Positions 1-8,090 of a stretch of 42,173 nt of DNA are shown piece by piece. Under the pieces are notes generated by a model. That model did no database searches. It was not told the DNA's origin and saw only the letters and a list, made by a program, of their open reading frames with translations. This stretch comes from Acetoanaerobium pronyense (GTDB lineage: Bacteria > Bacillota > Clostridia > Peptostreptococcales > Filifactoraceae). Location: the NCBI RefSeq assembly GCF_017874355.1, contig NZ_JAGGLI010000027.1, positions 1 through 42,173 of the forward strand, given 5' to 3'. The number at the start of each line of letters is the position of its first letter. The first letter of the stretch is position 1. The position numbers and the translations under genes were made by a program.

Positions 1-65
1 AAAAAATTTATAATTGAAGAATTCACATTCTTATCGTTAACGTAGTTTTGTGGTATAATTTTCAT
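1..65 (-). CDS. 5' end of a probable transposase, cut by the window edge
   Basis: An open frame begins with ATG at 65 and runs left off the window (MKIIPQNYVNDKNVNSSIIN...). A strong GGAGG lies 8 bases upstream of the ATG. The leader is bracketed by an inverted repeat: AGCATGAA near 134-127 pairs with TTCATGCT just before the ATG. Leaders like this, which fold over the ribosome site, are common in insertion sequences. Only 21 codons are visible, so the transposase call is an inference from the leader layout and the general look of the N-terminus. No family is assigned. Confidence 0.4.
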   Translation of the reverse strand, partial: MKIIPQNYVNDKNVNSSIINF

Positions 66-253
66 AGCATGAACCTCCGGTTGGGATATTTGTTTTGTGG
101 TAATTCAATTATACCAAAACCAGATGGTTTCATGCTTTTTTATTGTCAATTATTATTGAATTTTCAAGATTCATATATAGAATTTCATGTGCGAAGTTTT
201 AGTTAATTATAAATACATTTTTTTATTCTCAAGTTTCCCTACTTAAACTTAAA

Positions 254-292
254 ACCCCTATTTTATGGAAAAATATATTCCAAAATAGGGGT
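254..292 (-). terminator. terminator after psuG
   Basis: Arms ACCCCTATTTT and AAAATAGGGGT, with an inner GGAA/TTCC pair, form a long hairpin. On the minus strand a T-rich tail follows, fitting the end of the psuK-psuG operon. A near copy of this hairpin sits at 38234-38270. Confidence 0.75.
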
Positions 293-388
293 TTAACTTT
301 TGAATTTAAAGGCTTTAAGGTATCTATTAGCAAAACTTATATTGATAATATAATTTAGATCCTTAATTATAATTATTTAATTGTTTGA

Positions 389-1303
389 TTACAACTTAGA
401 GAATTCAACTGCTAATTGAGCTCCAACCTTAGCGTTGTTGTAAACCAATTGAATGTTTGATTCTAAGCTTTCTCCTCCAGTGATTTCTTTTACTTTAGAT
501 AATAAGAAAGGAGTGCTCTCTTTCCCTTTAATCCCTTTTTCTTCTGCTTCTATTACAGCTTCATTTATTGCTTTTGTTATTGTATCATAATCCATTTCAT
601 ATTCTGCTTGAATTGGGTTGGCTACAACTAAGCCGCCGTTTAGACCTAAATCCCATTTAGCTTTTAATGCCCATGCAAGCTCTTCGGCGCTATCCACTCT
701 ATAATCTACAGAAAATCCACTTTTTTTCGTATAGAATGCAGGGAGCTCATCTGTGCCAAAACCAACAACTGGTACTCCTTGAGTTTCCAAATATTCAAGT
801 GTTAGTCCTATATCAAGTATAGACTTAGCGCCTGCGCACACTACAGCTACATTTGTATGAGCCAGTTCTTGAAGATCTGCAGAAATATCGAATGTTTCTG
901 GAGCTCCTCTGTGTACTCCTCCAATTCCACCTGTTGCAAACACTTTAATCCCTGCTAAATCAGCTATAATCATAGTTGTTGCAACAGTAGTTGCTCCATC
1001 TAATTTTTTCGCTACTATAAACGGGATATCTCTTCTGCTTGTTTTTACTACTTCTTTACACTTGCCTAAATATTCAATCTCTTCTGTTGTTAAACCGACT
1101 TTCAATCTTCCTTGAAGTATCGCTATTGTAGCTGGAATTGCTCCATTATCTCTTATTACTTTTTCAACATTTAAAGCTGTTTCTACATTCTTAGGATATG
1201 GCATACCATGAGAAATTATTGTTGATTCTAGTGCCACAACTGGCTTTCCTTCTTTCAAAGCTTTTGAAACCTCTGGATTAATATCTAAATATTTTTCAAA
1301 CAA
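389..1303 (-). CDS. psuG: pseudouridine-5'-phosphate glycosidase
   Basis: The 304-residue protein is a full-length PsuG-family enzyme. The family splits pseudouridine 5'-phosphate reversibly into uracil and ribose 5-phosphate. Family hallmarks visible are VALESTIISHGMPYP near residue 25, the Lys-rich ARRD-like stretch (KTSRRDIPF), ATTVATTMIIADLAGI, and the glycine-rich FATGGIGGVHRGA near residue 125. The best start is TTG at 1303, with GGAGG seven bases upstream and no ATG nearby. It lies 28 bases after the HTH-PfkB kinase gene and is surely co-transcribed with it. The pair makes a complete pseudouridine salvage route: kinase, then glycosidase. Confidence 0.95.
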   Translation of the reverse strand: MFEKYLDINPEVSKALKEGKPVVALESTIISHGMPYPKNVETALNVEKVIRDNGAIPATIAILQGRLKVGLTTEEIEYLGKCKEVVKTSRRDIPFIVAKKLDGATTVATTMIIADLAGIKVFATGGIGGVHRGAPETFDISADLQELAHTNVAVVCAGAKSILDIGLTLEYLETQGVPVVGFGTDELPAFYTKKSGFSVDYRVDSAEELAWALKAKWDLGLNGGLVVANPIQAEYEMDYDTITKAINEAVIEAEEKGIKGKESTPFLLSKVKEITGGESLESNIQLVYNNAKVGAQLAVEFSKL

Positions 1304-1331
1304 TTTAATTCCTCCTTAGATTTGATAGATA

Positions 1332-2411
1332 TTATTTCATTATATTTTTTATATTTTCAACTGACATATTTGGATTAATTGTGGCTTCATGAGATAATGC
1401 AAGCTCTGCAGCTGACATGGCAAATCTTGCACTATGATTTATATCAAAATCATTATAGTAGCCATAAACTAAGGCTGCTATAAAAGCATCTCCTGCTCCT
1501 GTAGCATTTACAACTTTTATTTTATTTCCCGATATATGGCTTTTATTTATACCATCGTTATAATAGAGGCCTTCTTCTCCAAGGCTTATAAAGACTCTTT
1601 TTACTCCTTTATTTAAAAAATATTCAGAACAAGACTCAAAATCTTTTTTGCTACTTATTTTTATTCCTGAAAGCATCTCCGCTTCAAGTTTGTTTGGTTT
1701 AATTGTGTGAAAATGCCCTATTAAATCTTTAACTTTCATTGCCTTTACAGTAGATACTGTATCTAGAAAAAAATCGTTTTTTTTGTTATTTGTAAGTATA
1801 TATTCAATTACTTCTTTTGGCATATTAGTATCAATAACACATGCTTTTGAGTTTTCTATTAAATGTTTTTTTTGCTTAATAAAGTCAATATTAATTTTTT
1901 CAAAAATATCCATGTGGGCTATAGCAACATTCATATCTCCCTTTTCGTCAAGAATAGCCATGTAAGTTGATGTGGACTGCTGCTTTAATATTAGTGAATC
2001 CTGCATATCAAGACCAATGAGCCTTGCTTCATCAAATACCTTATGTCCATAAAGATCATCCCCAACTGCACTAATTAGTTTTGTATGAATTCCCAACTTT
2101 ACTAGATTTTCTGCAATGTTTCGCCCTACTCCTCCAAATGAAATCTTAACCTTTCCAGGGTTTGAATCCATTTGAACAAGCTTCGAACTTGGAAATCCAA
2201 CAATATCAACATTGACTCCTCCAACTACTGTTACAAATTCTTCATCTTTAATAATATATCCTTTTCCTGCAATATATCCTTTTTTGATTAAGTTGGTAAT
2301 ATGAACTGCAACAGATGAACGAGTAATACCCAAAGTTTTTGACAAATCATGTTGAGAAATCATTGGTTTTTTTCTTATTAACTCTAATATTTCTTGTTCT
2401 CGATTAGTCAT
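1332..2411 (-). CDS. psuK: HTH-containing PfkB-family carbohydrate kinase (probable pseudouridine kinase)
   Basis: The protein has 359 residues from ATG 2411, chosen because GGAGGG lies 4-6 bases upstream. A TTG three bases earlier is possible. Residues 1-55 form a winged helix-turn-helix (REQEILELIRKKPMISQHDL...). The rest is a PfkB/ribokinase fold, with the N-terminal GGVGRNIAENL motif and the C-terminal NATGAGDAFIAAL motif carrying the catalytic Asp. It sits next to psuG, so pseudouridine is the likely substrate, but PfkB substrates cannot be read from sequence alone. The fused HTH suggests that the enzyme also regulates transcription, perhaps of its own operon; this is inference. Confidence 0.85.
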   Translation of the reverse strand: MTNREQEILELIRKKPMISQHDLSKTLGITRSSVAVHITNLIKKGYIAGKGYIIKDEEFVTVVGGVNVDIVGFPSSKLVQMDSNPGKVKISFGGVGRNIAENLVKLGIHTKLISAVGDDLYGHKVFDEARLIGLDMQDSLILKQQSTSTYMAILDEKGDMNVAIAHMDIFEKINIDFIKQKKHLIENSKACVIDTNMPKEVIEYILTNNKKNDFFLDTVSTVKAMKVKDLIGHFHTIKPNKLEAEMLSGIKISSKKDFESCSEYFLNKGVKRVFISLGEEGLYYNDGINKSHISGNKIKVVNATGAGDAFIAALVYGYYNDFDINHSARFAMSAAELALSHEATINPNMSVENIKNIMK

Positions 2412-2525
2412 CAAACCCTCCTTAACTTTTGCTTAGTTTATAAGCTTATGTTTATAAAAATAATATCATAATATTTTTTTATTTCAATAGTTACTCTATT
2501 ATTTTTAATTTTTTACAATATAAAA

Positions 2526-2549
2526 CCCTCCATCTTATATAGATGTGGG
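2526..2549 (-). terminator. terminator after flavin reductase gene
   Basis: CATCT and AGATG arms flanked by CCC/GGG form a hairpin, and on the minus strand TTTTAT follows. It lies just past the stop of the flavin reductase gene. Confidence 0.65.
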
Positions 2550-2563
2550 CTTTATAGAGTTAC

Positions 2564-3139
2564 TTATCTTCTTTTTTTCTTTTTTTTAGCAACAGAATAT
2601 CCAAATGTACCTAATGAATTACCAAGCTCATAATATGTTCCATGGGAATAAGAAATTGGATTAGCATCTGAAAGATTAAACTTTCCTTTTTTATCCATAT
2701 ATTGCTCATCAACATGAACCCCTAAAATCTCGGCTATAAACATATGATGAGACCCTAATTCTTTAATTTCAATTACTCTACATTCAATATTAACTGGACT
2801 TTCTTCTATCATTGGGGCACTTACAAAATTTCCTTTAATCGGTGTGAGTTTATTTTCTTTAAATTTATCACAGTCTCTTCCGGATTTCACACCACAAAAA
2901 TCTGTTTCTTTTGCTAAATCTTTTGTTGTAAGGTTAATTACAAATTCCATACTTTCTTTAATAAGCTCATATGAATATCTAGTAGGTCTTATTGAAGCAT
3001 ATACCATTGGAGGATTTGTGCAAATAGTTCCTGTCCATGAAATAGTGATAATATTTCCATTTTCCATACTTCCGCAACTTAGCATAACCGCTGGGAGAGG
3101 ATAAACCATATTTCCTGCTTTCCATAACTGTTTTGACAT
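2564..3139 (-). CDS. flavin reductase-like FMN-binding protein
   Basis: The 191-residue protein belongs to the flavin reductase / DIM6-NTAB FMN-binding split-barrel family. It shows PLPAVMLSCG at the N-terminus, ISWTGTICTNPPMVYASIR (FMN site, about residues 33-53), the central ETDFCGVKSGRDCDKF segment and HHMFIAEILGVHVDE. Members bind FMN and act as flavin reductases, or as flavoredoxin-like electron carriers in anaerobes. An ATG with AAGGAAG six bases upstream supports the start. The C-terminus ends in an odd run of basic residues (KKKKKRR). It is monocistronic with its own terminator. The partner is unknown. Confidence 0.85.
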   Translation of the reverse strand: MSKQLWKAGNMVYPLPAVMLSCGSMENGNIITISWTGTICTNPPMVYASIRPTRYSYELIKESMEFVINLTTKDLAKETDFCGVKSGRDCDKFKENKLTPIKGNFVSAPMIEESPVNIECRVIEIKELGSHHMFIAEILGVHVDEQYMDKKGKFNLSDANPISYSHGTYYELGNSLGTFGYSVAKKKKKRR

Positions 3140-3327
3140 TTATAACTTCCTTTTCTGTTTATATTTTTAAGTTTAATTATACCAGACTTTATATTTTTGA
3201 AAGTTTTAAAAATATCTTTTACTTAAAATAAAAGCCGACTCCACTATAAAAAGTAAAATCGCCCTTTATATTCATCTTGTAATTTAGAACTTCTTAGACG
3301 TAAATCAAATTTTAATTAATATTTTTC

Positions 3328-3867
3328 TTATGCTAATTTTAATATATATTCAGAAAGTATTTTTTCTAAAACATAAGTTTCTCTTTGAATAGAATACCCC
3401 ATGCTCTCATCTTTATTTTTAATAACTTCTAGGTTGTGATTAATTGCTTTTTTAATATTAACCCAAACAGGCTTAGAACCATTGCTTATTTCATATGACT
3501 CGGGATTTGCTTTACCAAGCTCTCTGTCAGCAGAGCACAAATAAAAGTATGAAATTTGATTCATACAGTCATAACCTTCTATATGCGTTGTCCTTATTTC
3601 TTCAAAAATCCCAAACTCATCTAGCACATTTACATTTTTTGCGCCCGTTTCTTCAGCTAACTCTCTTTTAAGTCCGTCTATTATAGACTCTTCGGAATCA
3701 ACTCCTCCCCCTGGGAAACTATAATCATTGTACCTTTTTGTGTAAATCAATAAAATATCTTCTTTATCTATGATAATCCCACGAGCTGTAATTCGTTTTA
3801 AGATTTTTTTATCTTCTAGTTCTATATTTTTTAAGGTTTCATGTATATCCTTCTTTAAAATTTTCAT
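3328..3867 (-). CDS. NUDIX hydrolase
   Basis: This 179-residue protein carries a complete NUDIX box, GGGVDSEESIIDGLKRELAE followed by ETGA, near residues 52-75. The box binds the metal and cleaves a nucleoside diphosphate linked to another group. Flanking strands (RGIIIDKEDILLIYTKRYNDYSFPGGG) fit the fold. AGGAG lies six bases before the ATG. The N-terminal 25 residues (MKILKKDIHETLKNIELEDKK) are extra to the core. The substrate cannot be predicted. It appears to be monocistronic. Confidence 0.88.
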   Translation of the reverse strand: MKILKKDIHETLKNIELEDKKILKRITARGIIIDKEDILLIYTKRYNDYSFPGGGVDSEESIIDGLKRELAEETGAKNVNVLDEFGIFEEIRTTHIEGYDCMNQISYFYLCSADRELGKANPESYEISNGSKPVWVNIKKAINHNLEVIKNKDESMGYSIQRETYVLEKILSEYILKLA

Positions 3868-4015
3868 AGCTACTCCTATTAGTTACTCTAAATTTTTATT
3901 TTTTTATTAACGAACAAATTTTAGTATAAACGAATATTTCCCTTATGTACAGAATTTAAAAATATGGTGTTTTGAATTCATCTACAACAAATTCCCTCTT
4001 ATATACAATATTTAT

Positions 4016-4044
4016 TTGTATTTTCCATTGTGTTAATATATAAT
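4016..4044 (+). promoter_or_regulatory. predicted sigma-A promoter of the hisS leader
   Basis: A TTGTAT -35 (4016-4021) is separated by 17 bases from a perfect TATAAT -10 (4039-4044). The expected start of transcription is about 50 bases before the leader peptide gene. Confidence 0.55.
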
Positions 4045-4105
4045 ATCTTTTAATAAGTTTTTCAAATAGTATGTAAATTTCTAATTTCAATTTGGAGTGA
4101 ACATT

Positions 4106-4156
4106 ATGATAAAATCGATTATTTCAAATCTAAATAGGCTACATCATCATCCCTAG
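4106..4156 (+). CDS. hisS leader peptide with three consecutive His codons
   Basis: A 16-codon reading frame MIKSIISNLNRLHHHP ends in TAG. It is preceded by a ribosome site, TTGGAGTG, seven bases before the ATG. The three CAT codons stand directly before Pro and stop. Downstream are alternative hairpins and an intrinsic terminator, then hisS. The arrangement is that of ribosome-mediated attenuation: a ribosome stalled for charged His-tRNA would favour the antiterminator. The function is inferred from layout. Confidence 0.75.
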   Translation: MIKSIISNLNRLHHHP

Positions 4157-4181
4157 AGGCTTGGTCTACATCTGTAGATAC

Positions 4182-4279
4182 AGGTCTATATCTGTTTGGA
4201 CCTATATCTCAAGAGATGATAATAAATCTAGTTATTTATTAGAAGCTATGTGAGATATAAATTCTCCCATAGCTTTTTT
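4182..4279 (+). promoter_or_regulatory. attenuator: antiterminator and terminator of hisS
   Basis: The terminator has arms AAGCTATG (4243-4250) and CATAGCTT (4268-4275), with an inner GAGA/TCTC pair and a run of T at 4274-4279. Upstream, TATATCTC (4203-4210) is a perfect complement of GAGATATA (4252-4259), which lies inside the terminator stem-loop. The two structures therefore exclude each other. A further hairpin, AGGTC/GACCT (4182-4203), could sequester the antiterminator arm. No T-box core (AGGGTGG) is visible. Confidence 0.7.
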
Positions 4280-4369
4280 ATTGATATTAAAGAAAGTTTT
4301 AACCTGCCATAAGTAATCGTTGATTGCATTGAGGCTATAGTTTCACTATACAAAAGGAGGAATATTGCT

Positions 4370-5659
4370 ATGAAAAAAAGTTTTATTAGACCTTCAATTC
4401 TACCAGGATTTATGGAACTTCTTCCAAAAGAGCAGAGAATATTTGATGATATTGCATCCAAAATTTTGGATGTATATGAAAGAAATGGTTGTTTTCCCAT
4501 TGATACCCCAGTAATTGAAAAATCAGAAGTACTTCTTGTGAAATCTGGTGGAGAAACTGAAAAGCAGGTATATGCCTTTCAAAAAGGAAAGAATAATTTA
4601 GCTCTTAGGTTTGACCTTACTGTTCCTTTTGCCAGATATGTAGCACAGCACTTAAACGAGCTTGAATTCCCATTTAAAAGATATCAGCTTGGAAAAGTTT
4701 ATAGAGGAGAAAGAAATCAAAGGGGTAGATATAGAGAGTTTTATCAACTGGATATAGACGTTATTAATAAAGATAAGCTAAGCGTTGACAACGATGCTTG
4801 GGTTATAAGTCTTGCATCAAAAGCTTTTAAGGAGATATCTCTCCCAACTTACAAATTCCAAATTAGCAATAGAAAAATATTAAGCGGGGTATTTGATTAT
4901 TTAAATATTGAAAATAGTTTGCAGGTCATGAACCTAATCGATAAGTTCGATAAGGTAATGCCAGATGAATTTAACAGAGAGCTTATAGATTTGATAGGCG
5001 AAGAAAAAAGTGATTTTATAAATAAAATCATGAGTTTTTCAGGTGCTCCAAATCAAATCGTAAATGAACTAAAAAAACTTGATATTAATGATATATATAG
5101 AGAAGGGGTAGAAGAACTGGCTAGGGTCATAAAAATACTAGATATTTTAAAAGTAGATAAAAAAGAGTATGATATTAATCTGAAAATTATAAGAGGTCTT
5201 GATTATTATACTGGTACTGTATTTGAAACAAAGCTTATTGGATATGAGAGCTACGGCTCTATTTGCTCTGGGGGAAGATATGATAATTTAGCCGAAAACT
5301 ATACTGACACTATACTTCCTGGTGTCGGAATATCAATAGGACTTACAAGACTATTTTTTGTACTTCAAGAAATCGGCTTTATAGATAGCTATAATCTAAG
5401 TACTGAAAATGATTATTTAATCATACCTGTTGGAGACACCATAGAGTATTGCTCTATAGTTCTAGACAAACTCCTAAAAAAAGGATACAGAGCTTCAATA
5501 TATTTCGAAGAAGCCTCTTTGAAGAAAAAAATGAAATATGCAGATAATCTAGGAATTCAAAATGTTGTCATTATTGGTGAAGAAGAAGTAATTAATAAAA
5601 AAGTTAAGATAAAAAATATGGTAAGTGGAAAAGAGGATATTGTAGAGATTGAAAATTAG
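4370..5659 (+). CDS. hisS: histidyl-tRNA synthetase
   Basis: The 429-residue protein is a class II aminoacyl-tRNA synthetase that charges tRNA-His in the cytoplasm. Motif 2 is seen at YQLGKVYRGERNQRGRYREF (about residues 103-122). The HisRS-specific motif RGLDYYTGTVFE lies near residue 278, and motif 3 GVGISIGLTRLF near residue 322. The last 90 residues form the anticodon-binding domain. The REFYQLDIDVI wording and the C-terminal layout resemble the less common, archaeal-like branch rather than the Bacillus type. The RGLDYYTG motif and the anticodon-binding domain make it more likely to be a true synthetase than HisZ. The start ATG has AAGGAGG upstream. It is preceded by a His leader peptide and terminator. 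Confidence 0.92.
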   Translation: MKKSFIRPSILPGFMELLPKEQRIFDDIASKILDVYERNGCFPIDTPVIEKSEVLLVKSGGETEKQVYAFQKGKNNLALRFDLTVPFARYVAQHLNELEFPFKRYQLGKVYRGERNQRGRYREFYQLDIDVINKDKLSVDNDAWVISLASKAFKEISLPTYKFQISNRKILSGVFDYLNIENSLQVMNLIDKFDKVMPDEFNRELIDLIGEEKSDFINKIMSFSGAPNQIVNELKKLDINDIYREGVEELARVIKILDILKVDKKEYDINLKIIRGLDYYTGTVFETKLIGYESYGSICSGGRYDNLAENYTDTILPGVGISIGLTRLFFVLQEIGFIDSYNLSTENDYLIIPVGDTIEYCSIVLDKLLKKGYRASIYFEEASLKKKMKYADNLGIQNVVIIGEEEVINKKVKIKNMVSGKEDIVEIEN

Positions 5660-6082
5660 CTACTTTTCTTTTAATGTGCCTTTAAACAACTTCAACTTCC
5701 TCTGAGTTCTGATATAAAAAATATAATCTGCAATATTGGCTATCAAAACAATCCCCAGAACAATCCTGAGAATTGGTAAAAATTCACTCGTTTCATTCTT
5801 CATCATCCCTAGTGTGACTATCAATATGCATGTTGTGACAATTAAAGCAATTATATTATTAATCAAAAAGTAATTACGCGAGTTTGCCAAGGTAATGGGA
5901 ATTTTTGATGTTATCCATTCTGTAATAAAACCGATTATTAACCCTATTGTTCCGGTATTTATTAATATCAAAAATCTATATGATACCGATGCATCAGCGC
6001 TATCATTAATTTGCAGTACGATGCCGATAAATACCCCTAAAAAAAATGATTTAATGATATTTTTAAAATGAATCTTCTCCAT
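5660..6082 (-). CDS. DUF3021-type membrane protein
   Basis: This 140-residue protein has four predicted membrane segments (about 10-28, 38-58, 72-92 and 103-122) and a basic tail (RTQRKLKLFKGTLKEK). It matches the DUF3021 pattern. These proteins are commonly encoded directly after LytTR regulators and are thought to act as membrane-bound modulators of them. GGAGG precedes the ATG, and only 10 bases separate it from the LytTR gene upstream. It ends exactly where hisS ends on the other strand. Confidence 0.75.
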   Translation of the reverse strand: MEKIHFKNIIKSFFLGVFIGIVLQINDSADASVSYRFLILINTGTIGLIIGFITEWITSKIPITLANSRNYFLINNIIALIVTTCILIVTLGMMKNETSEFLPILRIVLGIVLIANIADYIFYIRTQRKLKLFKGTLKEK

Positions 6083-6092
6083 CTTGGTCCTC

Positions 6093-6629
6093 CTATATTT
6101 TCAGTGTATTTCTAAGTATTTTTGAGTACATTTTTGACACTTCCAATTCAGCACCATTAGCCATCTTAAGTACATATCTTGAATTGAACCAAGGAATAAT
6201 TTCTTTTACATGCAAAAGGTTGATCAATTGGGATTTATTAGCTCTAATAAATCCCTTTTCTGACCATAGCATTTCATAGTACTGTAAGGTTTCTTTCATA
6301 CTATACTCATGTAAAATTGTATGAGCAACAATACAGTCGGAATTTACTTCCACAAATAAAATATCCTTTGGTTCTATCAAGACGTATTTATTTTCCCTAA
6401 ACCCTGTAACCGTATCCTTGTGTAAATTGTTTCTATTACCTGAAATCAATAGCTTCACCACAGTCATATAATCAATGGCATCAAAAACAATACATAGTTT
6501 ATCCTCAGGTATCTCATAGCCTCTTTCAACTAATACCAGTTCATACTCTGCATCTCTCTCAATATTATATTTGGATAACTCTACTTTCAGCTTTTCACAA
6601 ACTTTTTTAGAACCCACCAATTGAATCAT
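6093..6629 (-). CDS. LytTR-domain transcriptional regulator
   Basis: The 178-residue protein has a C-terminal LytTR DNA-binding domain from about residue 80 (YVLIEPKDILFVEVNSDCIVAHT ... GFIRANKSQLINLLHVKEI). The N-terminal 75 residues resemble a short, degenerate receiver, and I see no clear phosphoacceptor Asp context. LytTR proteins bind direct repeats near promoters. It lies between the serine hydrolase and DUF3021 genes in one operon, so it probably regulates that operon. GGAGAG lies five bases before the ATG. Confidence 0.85.
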   Translation of the reverse strand: MIQLVGSKKVCEKLKVELSKYNIERDAEYELVLVERGYEIPEDKLCIVFDAIDYMTVVKLLISGNRNNLHKDTVTGFRENKYVLIEPKDILFVEVNSDCIVAHTILHEYSMKETLQYYEMLWSEKGFIRANKSQLINLLHVKEIIPWFNSRYVLKMANGAELEVSKMYSKILRNTLKI

Positions 6630-6653
6630 TGTCTCTCCTATAATCTCAATTGT

Positions 6654-7832
6654 TTATTTTATCACCATTCTGTCAAAAATCATTCTGATTTTGATTAACT
6701 CTTCAATACTCTTCTCCATAAATTCAATGGAGCCAAAATTGGCAATGAAATATGTGTCTTTTTCTTTATCATAAAACATATACACGCCTGTAGTACCCAT
6801 GCCTCCATAAACATCTGTCATAAAGCCCAACAAAGGGGATAATTCACTAAAATCAAACCTCATCATACCCATTCCATAATAAATCCCTTTGTCATATTTT
6901 TCTTTAAAATCCGTCATCTGAGAATATACTTCGTACGATAAAAAATTACCGCTTTCCAAAGCCATCATGAACGCCAATAAATCATCCATAGTAGTTACAA
7001 TACCGCCTCCGGACCAATCTAGGGATAATGCATTTTTATCACTATAATCCATTCCATCAATATAAATACCCAGTATATCAGTTTCTTCATCCTCATAAAA
7101 CATTAAATAACTGTCATTCATATCCAAAGATTCAAATATTCTCTCATGCAAAATTTCAGAATAAGGTTTTTGCTCTATCTCTTCCAAAATAAGCCCTAAC
7201 AAAATGTATCCAGTGTCCGAATAATGAAATTGTTCTCCAGGCTTTCCAACAGGCCTTTGATACTCTCTCGTAAAAGCAATCAGGTTTTCTGGTGTAAACA
7301 TAAGGTCTGGATTCTCTTTAATCATTTCTAACATCGTTTTTCCGTTATCAACAGGGTCTTGAAAATAATCTCCTACGCCTGATGTATGGCGAAGTAAATG
7401 TTCAATAGTAACTTCACCGCTATAATCTATTCCATCTACAATAAATAAGCCTTCAAGGTCTTCTTCCAACCATGAGCTAATCTTATCCTCAAACTGTATT
7501 TTCCCTTCATCTACTAATAAACCATATATTGTAGCACACATAGTTTTACCTATACTTGCCGAATGAAATTGACTGGTCTTTTTCACTGGTTCATCTGTTG
7601 ACATATTAGCTTTACCTACTGCAAACTGTCCAAAATAACCTGTCTTATTTGAAGATATTGTCATTAAAGCACTGGATAATGAATCATTATCATCCACTAC
7701 TTTTGTCAGATGTTTATTAATTTTAGCATTAGCTACCTCTTCAGATATTGGTCTATTTAGATAAAGCATGAAGCTAATTGCAATTATTAAACAACTTATT
7801 ATAGCTATTAATATTTTAAATCGTAGTTTCAT
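6654..7832 (-). CDS. membrane-anchored serine hydrolase, beta-lactamase class C / PBP4* fold
   Basis: This 392-residue protein starts with an N-terminal signal anchor (residues 5-24, ILIAIISCLIIAISFML) and so acts outside the cell. The beta-lactamase/transpeptidase-like domain has SxxK as SIGK (about residue 93), the YSDTGY motif (YxN-like, with Asp for Asn, about residue 205) and LLRHTSGVGDYF. Members include DD-peptidases, esterases and D-amino-acid peptidases, so a role in beta-lactam resistance should not be assumed. It is the first gene of a three-gene operon with LytTR and DUF3021. Part of this gene (7320-7402) has a decayed copy at 21758-21840. Confidence 0.85.
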   Translation of the reverse strand: MKLRFKILIAIISCLIIAISFMLYLNRPISEEVANAKINKHLTKVVDDNDSLSSALMTISSNKTGYFGQFAVGKANMSTDEPVKKTSQFHSASIGKTMCATIYGLLVDEGKIQFEDKISSWLEEDLEGLFIVDGIDYSGEVTIEHLLRHTSGVGDYFQDPVDNGKTMLEMIKENPDLMFTPENLIAFTREYQRPVGKPGEQFHYSDTGYILLGLILEEIEQKPYSEILHERIFESLDMNDSYLMFYEDEETDILGIYIDGMDYSDKNALSLDWSGGGIVTTMDDLLAFMMALESGNFLSYEVYSQMTDFKEKYDKGIYYGMGMMRFDFSELSPLLGFMTDVYGGMGTTGVYMFYDKEKDTYFIANFGSIEFMEKSIEELIKIRMIFDRMVIK

Positions 7833-7855
7833 ATTTGACCACCTTTCTTTTTATA

Positions 7856-7920
7856 TAACGGATAACCCAATATTACTTCACACTTCAAAAAAATTATATA
7901 TTTATCCGTTAAGTGGTCAA
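7856..7920 (-). promoter_or_regulatory. promoter and paired inverted repeats of the serine hydrolase operon
   Basis: On the minus strand TTGACC (7920-7915) and TATAAT (7898-7893) are spaced by 16 bases. A perfect inverted repeat TAACGGATAA (7856-7865) / TTATCCGTTA (7902-7911) places one half in the promoter spacer and the other in the untranslated leader. TTGACCAC also recurs in inverted form next to the start codon. The pairing suggests an operator, possibly for the LytTR protein of this operon; that link is inference. Confidence 0.55.
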
Positions 7921-8011
7921 AATTAAAGGCTAAGATGTCATTTACTATATATTAAAATACCCATTAAAAATATTATGATGTTATAATAGATCTTCATTAG
8001 CATATTTAGAT

Positions 8012-8090
8012 TTTATTGAAATAAAAAATATTGGGTATGAAAACTACAGAGTTATTTGCTATGCAAGGAGATATTGTAACTGGGAAAATA
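8012..8090 (+). pseudogene. decayed hisS fragment
   Basis: Read in frame this gives FIEIKNIGYENYRVICYARR and then YCNWEN. This matches VFETKLIGYESYGSICSGGR and then YDNLAEN of the intact hisS at about 5222-5300. Similarity is clear at DNA level too, without gaps in the first 60 bases. It is only about 26 codons long, with no start and no domain, so it is a relic. Its divergence from the local hisS suggests an old or separate HisRS copy. Confidence 0.5.

Larger units (their letters stand above)
1..388. other. intergenic region left of psuG
   Basis: This stretch holds the start of the left-edge gene with its hairpin leader (to about 135). AT-rich sequence with no visible gene follows (about 140-250), and then the psuG terminator hairpin at 254-292. 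Confidence 0.5.

Noticed and set aside
4246..4369. T-box riboswitch before hisS
   Set aside because: No T-box core sequence or specifier loop is visible. The leader peptide and exclusive hairpins explain the region.
6654..7832. Beta-lactamase resistance gene
   Set aside because: The SxxK/YxN-like hydrolase family is broad and the second motif is YSD rather than YAN or YSN. No evidence points to beta-lactam hydrolysis.
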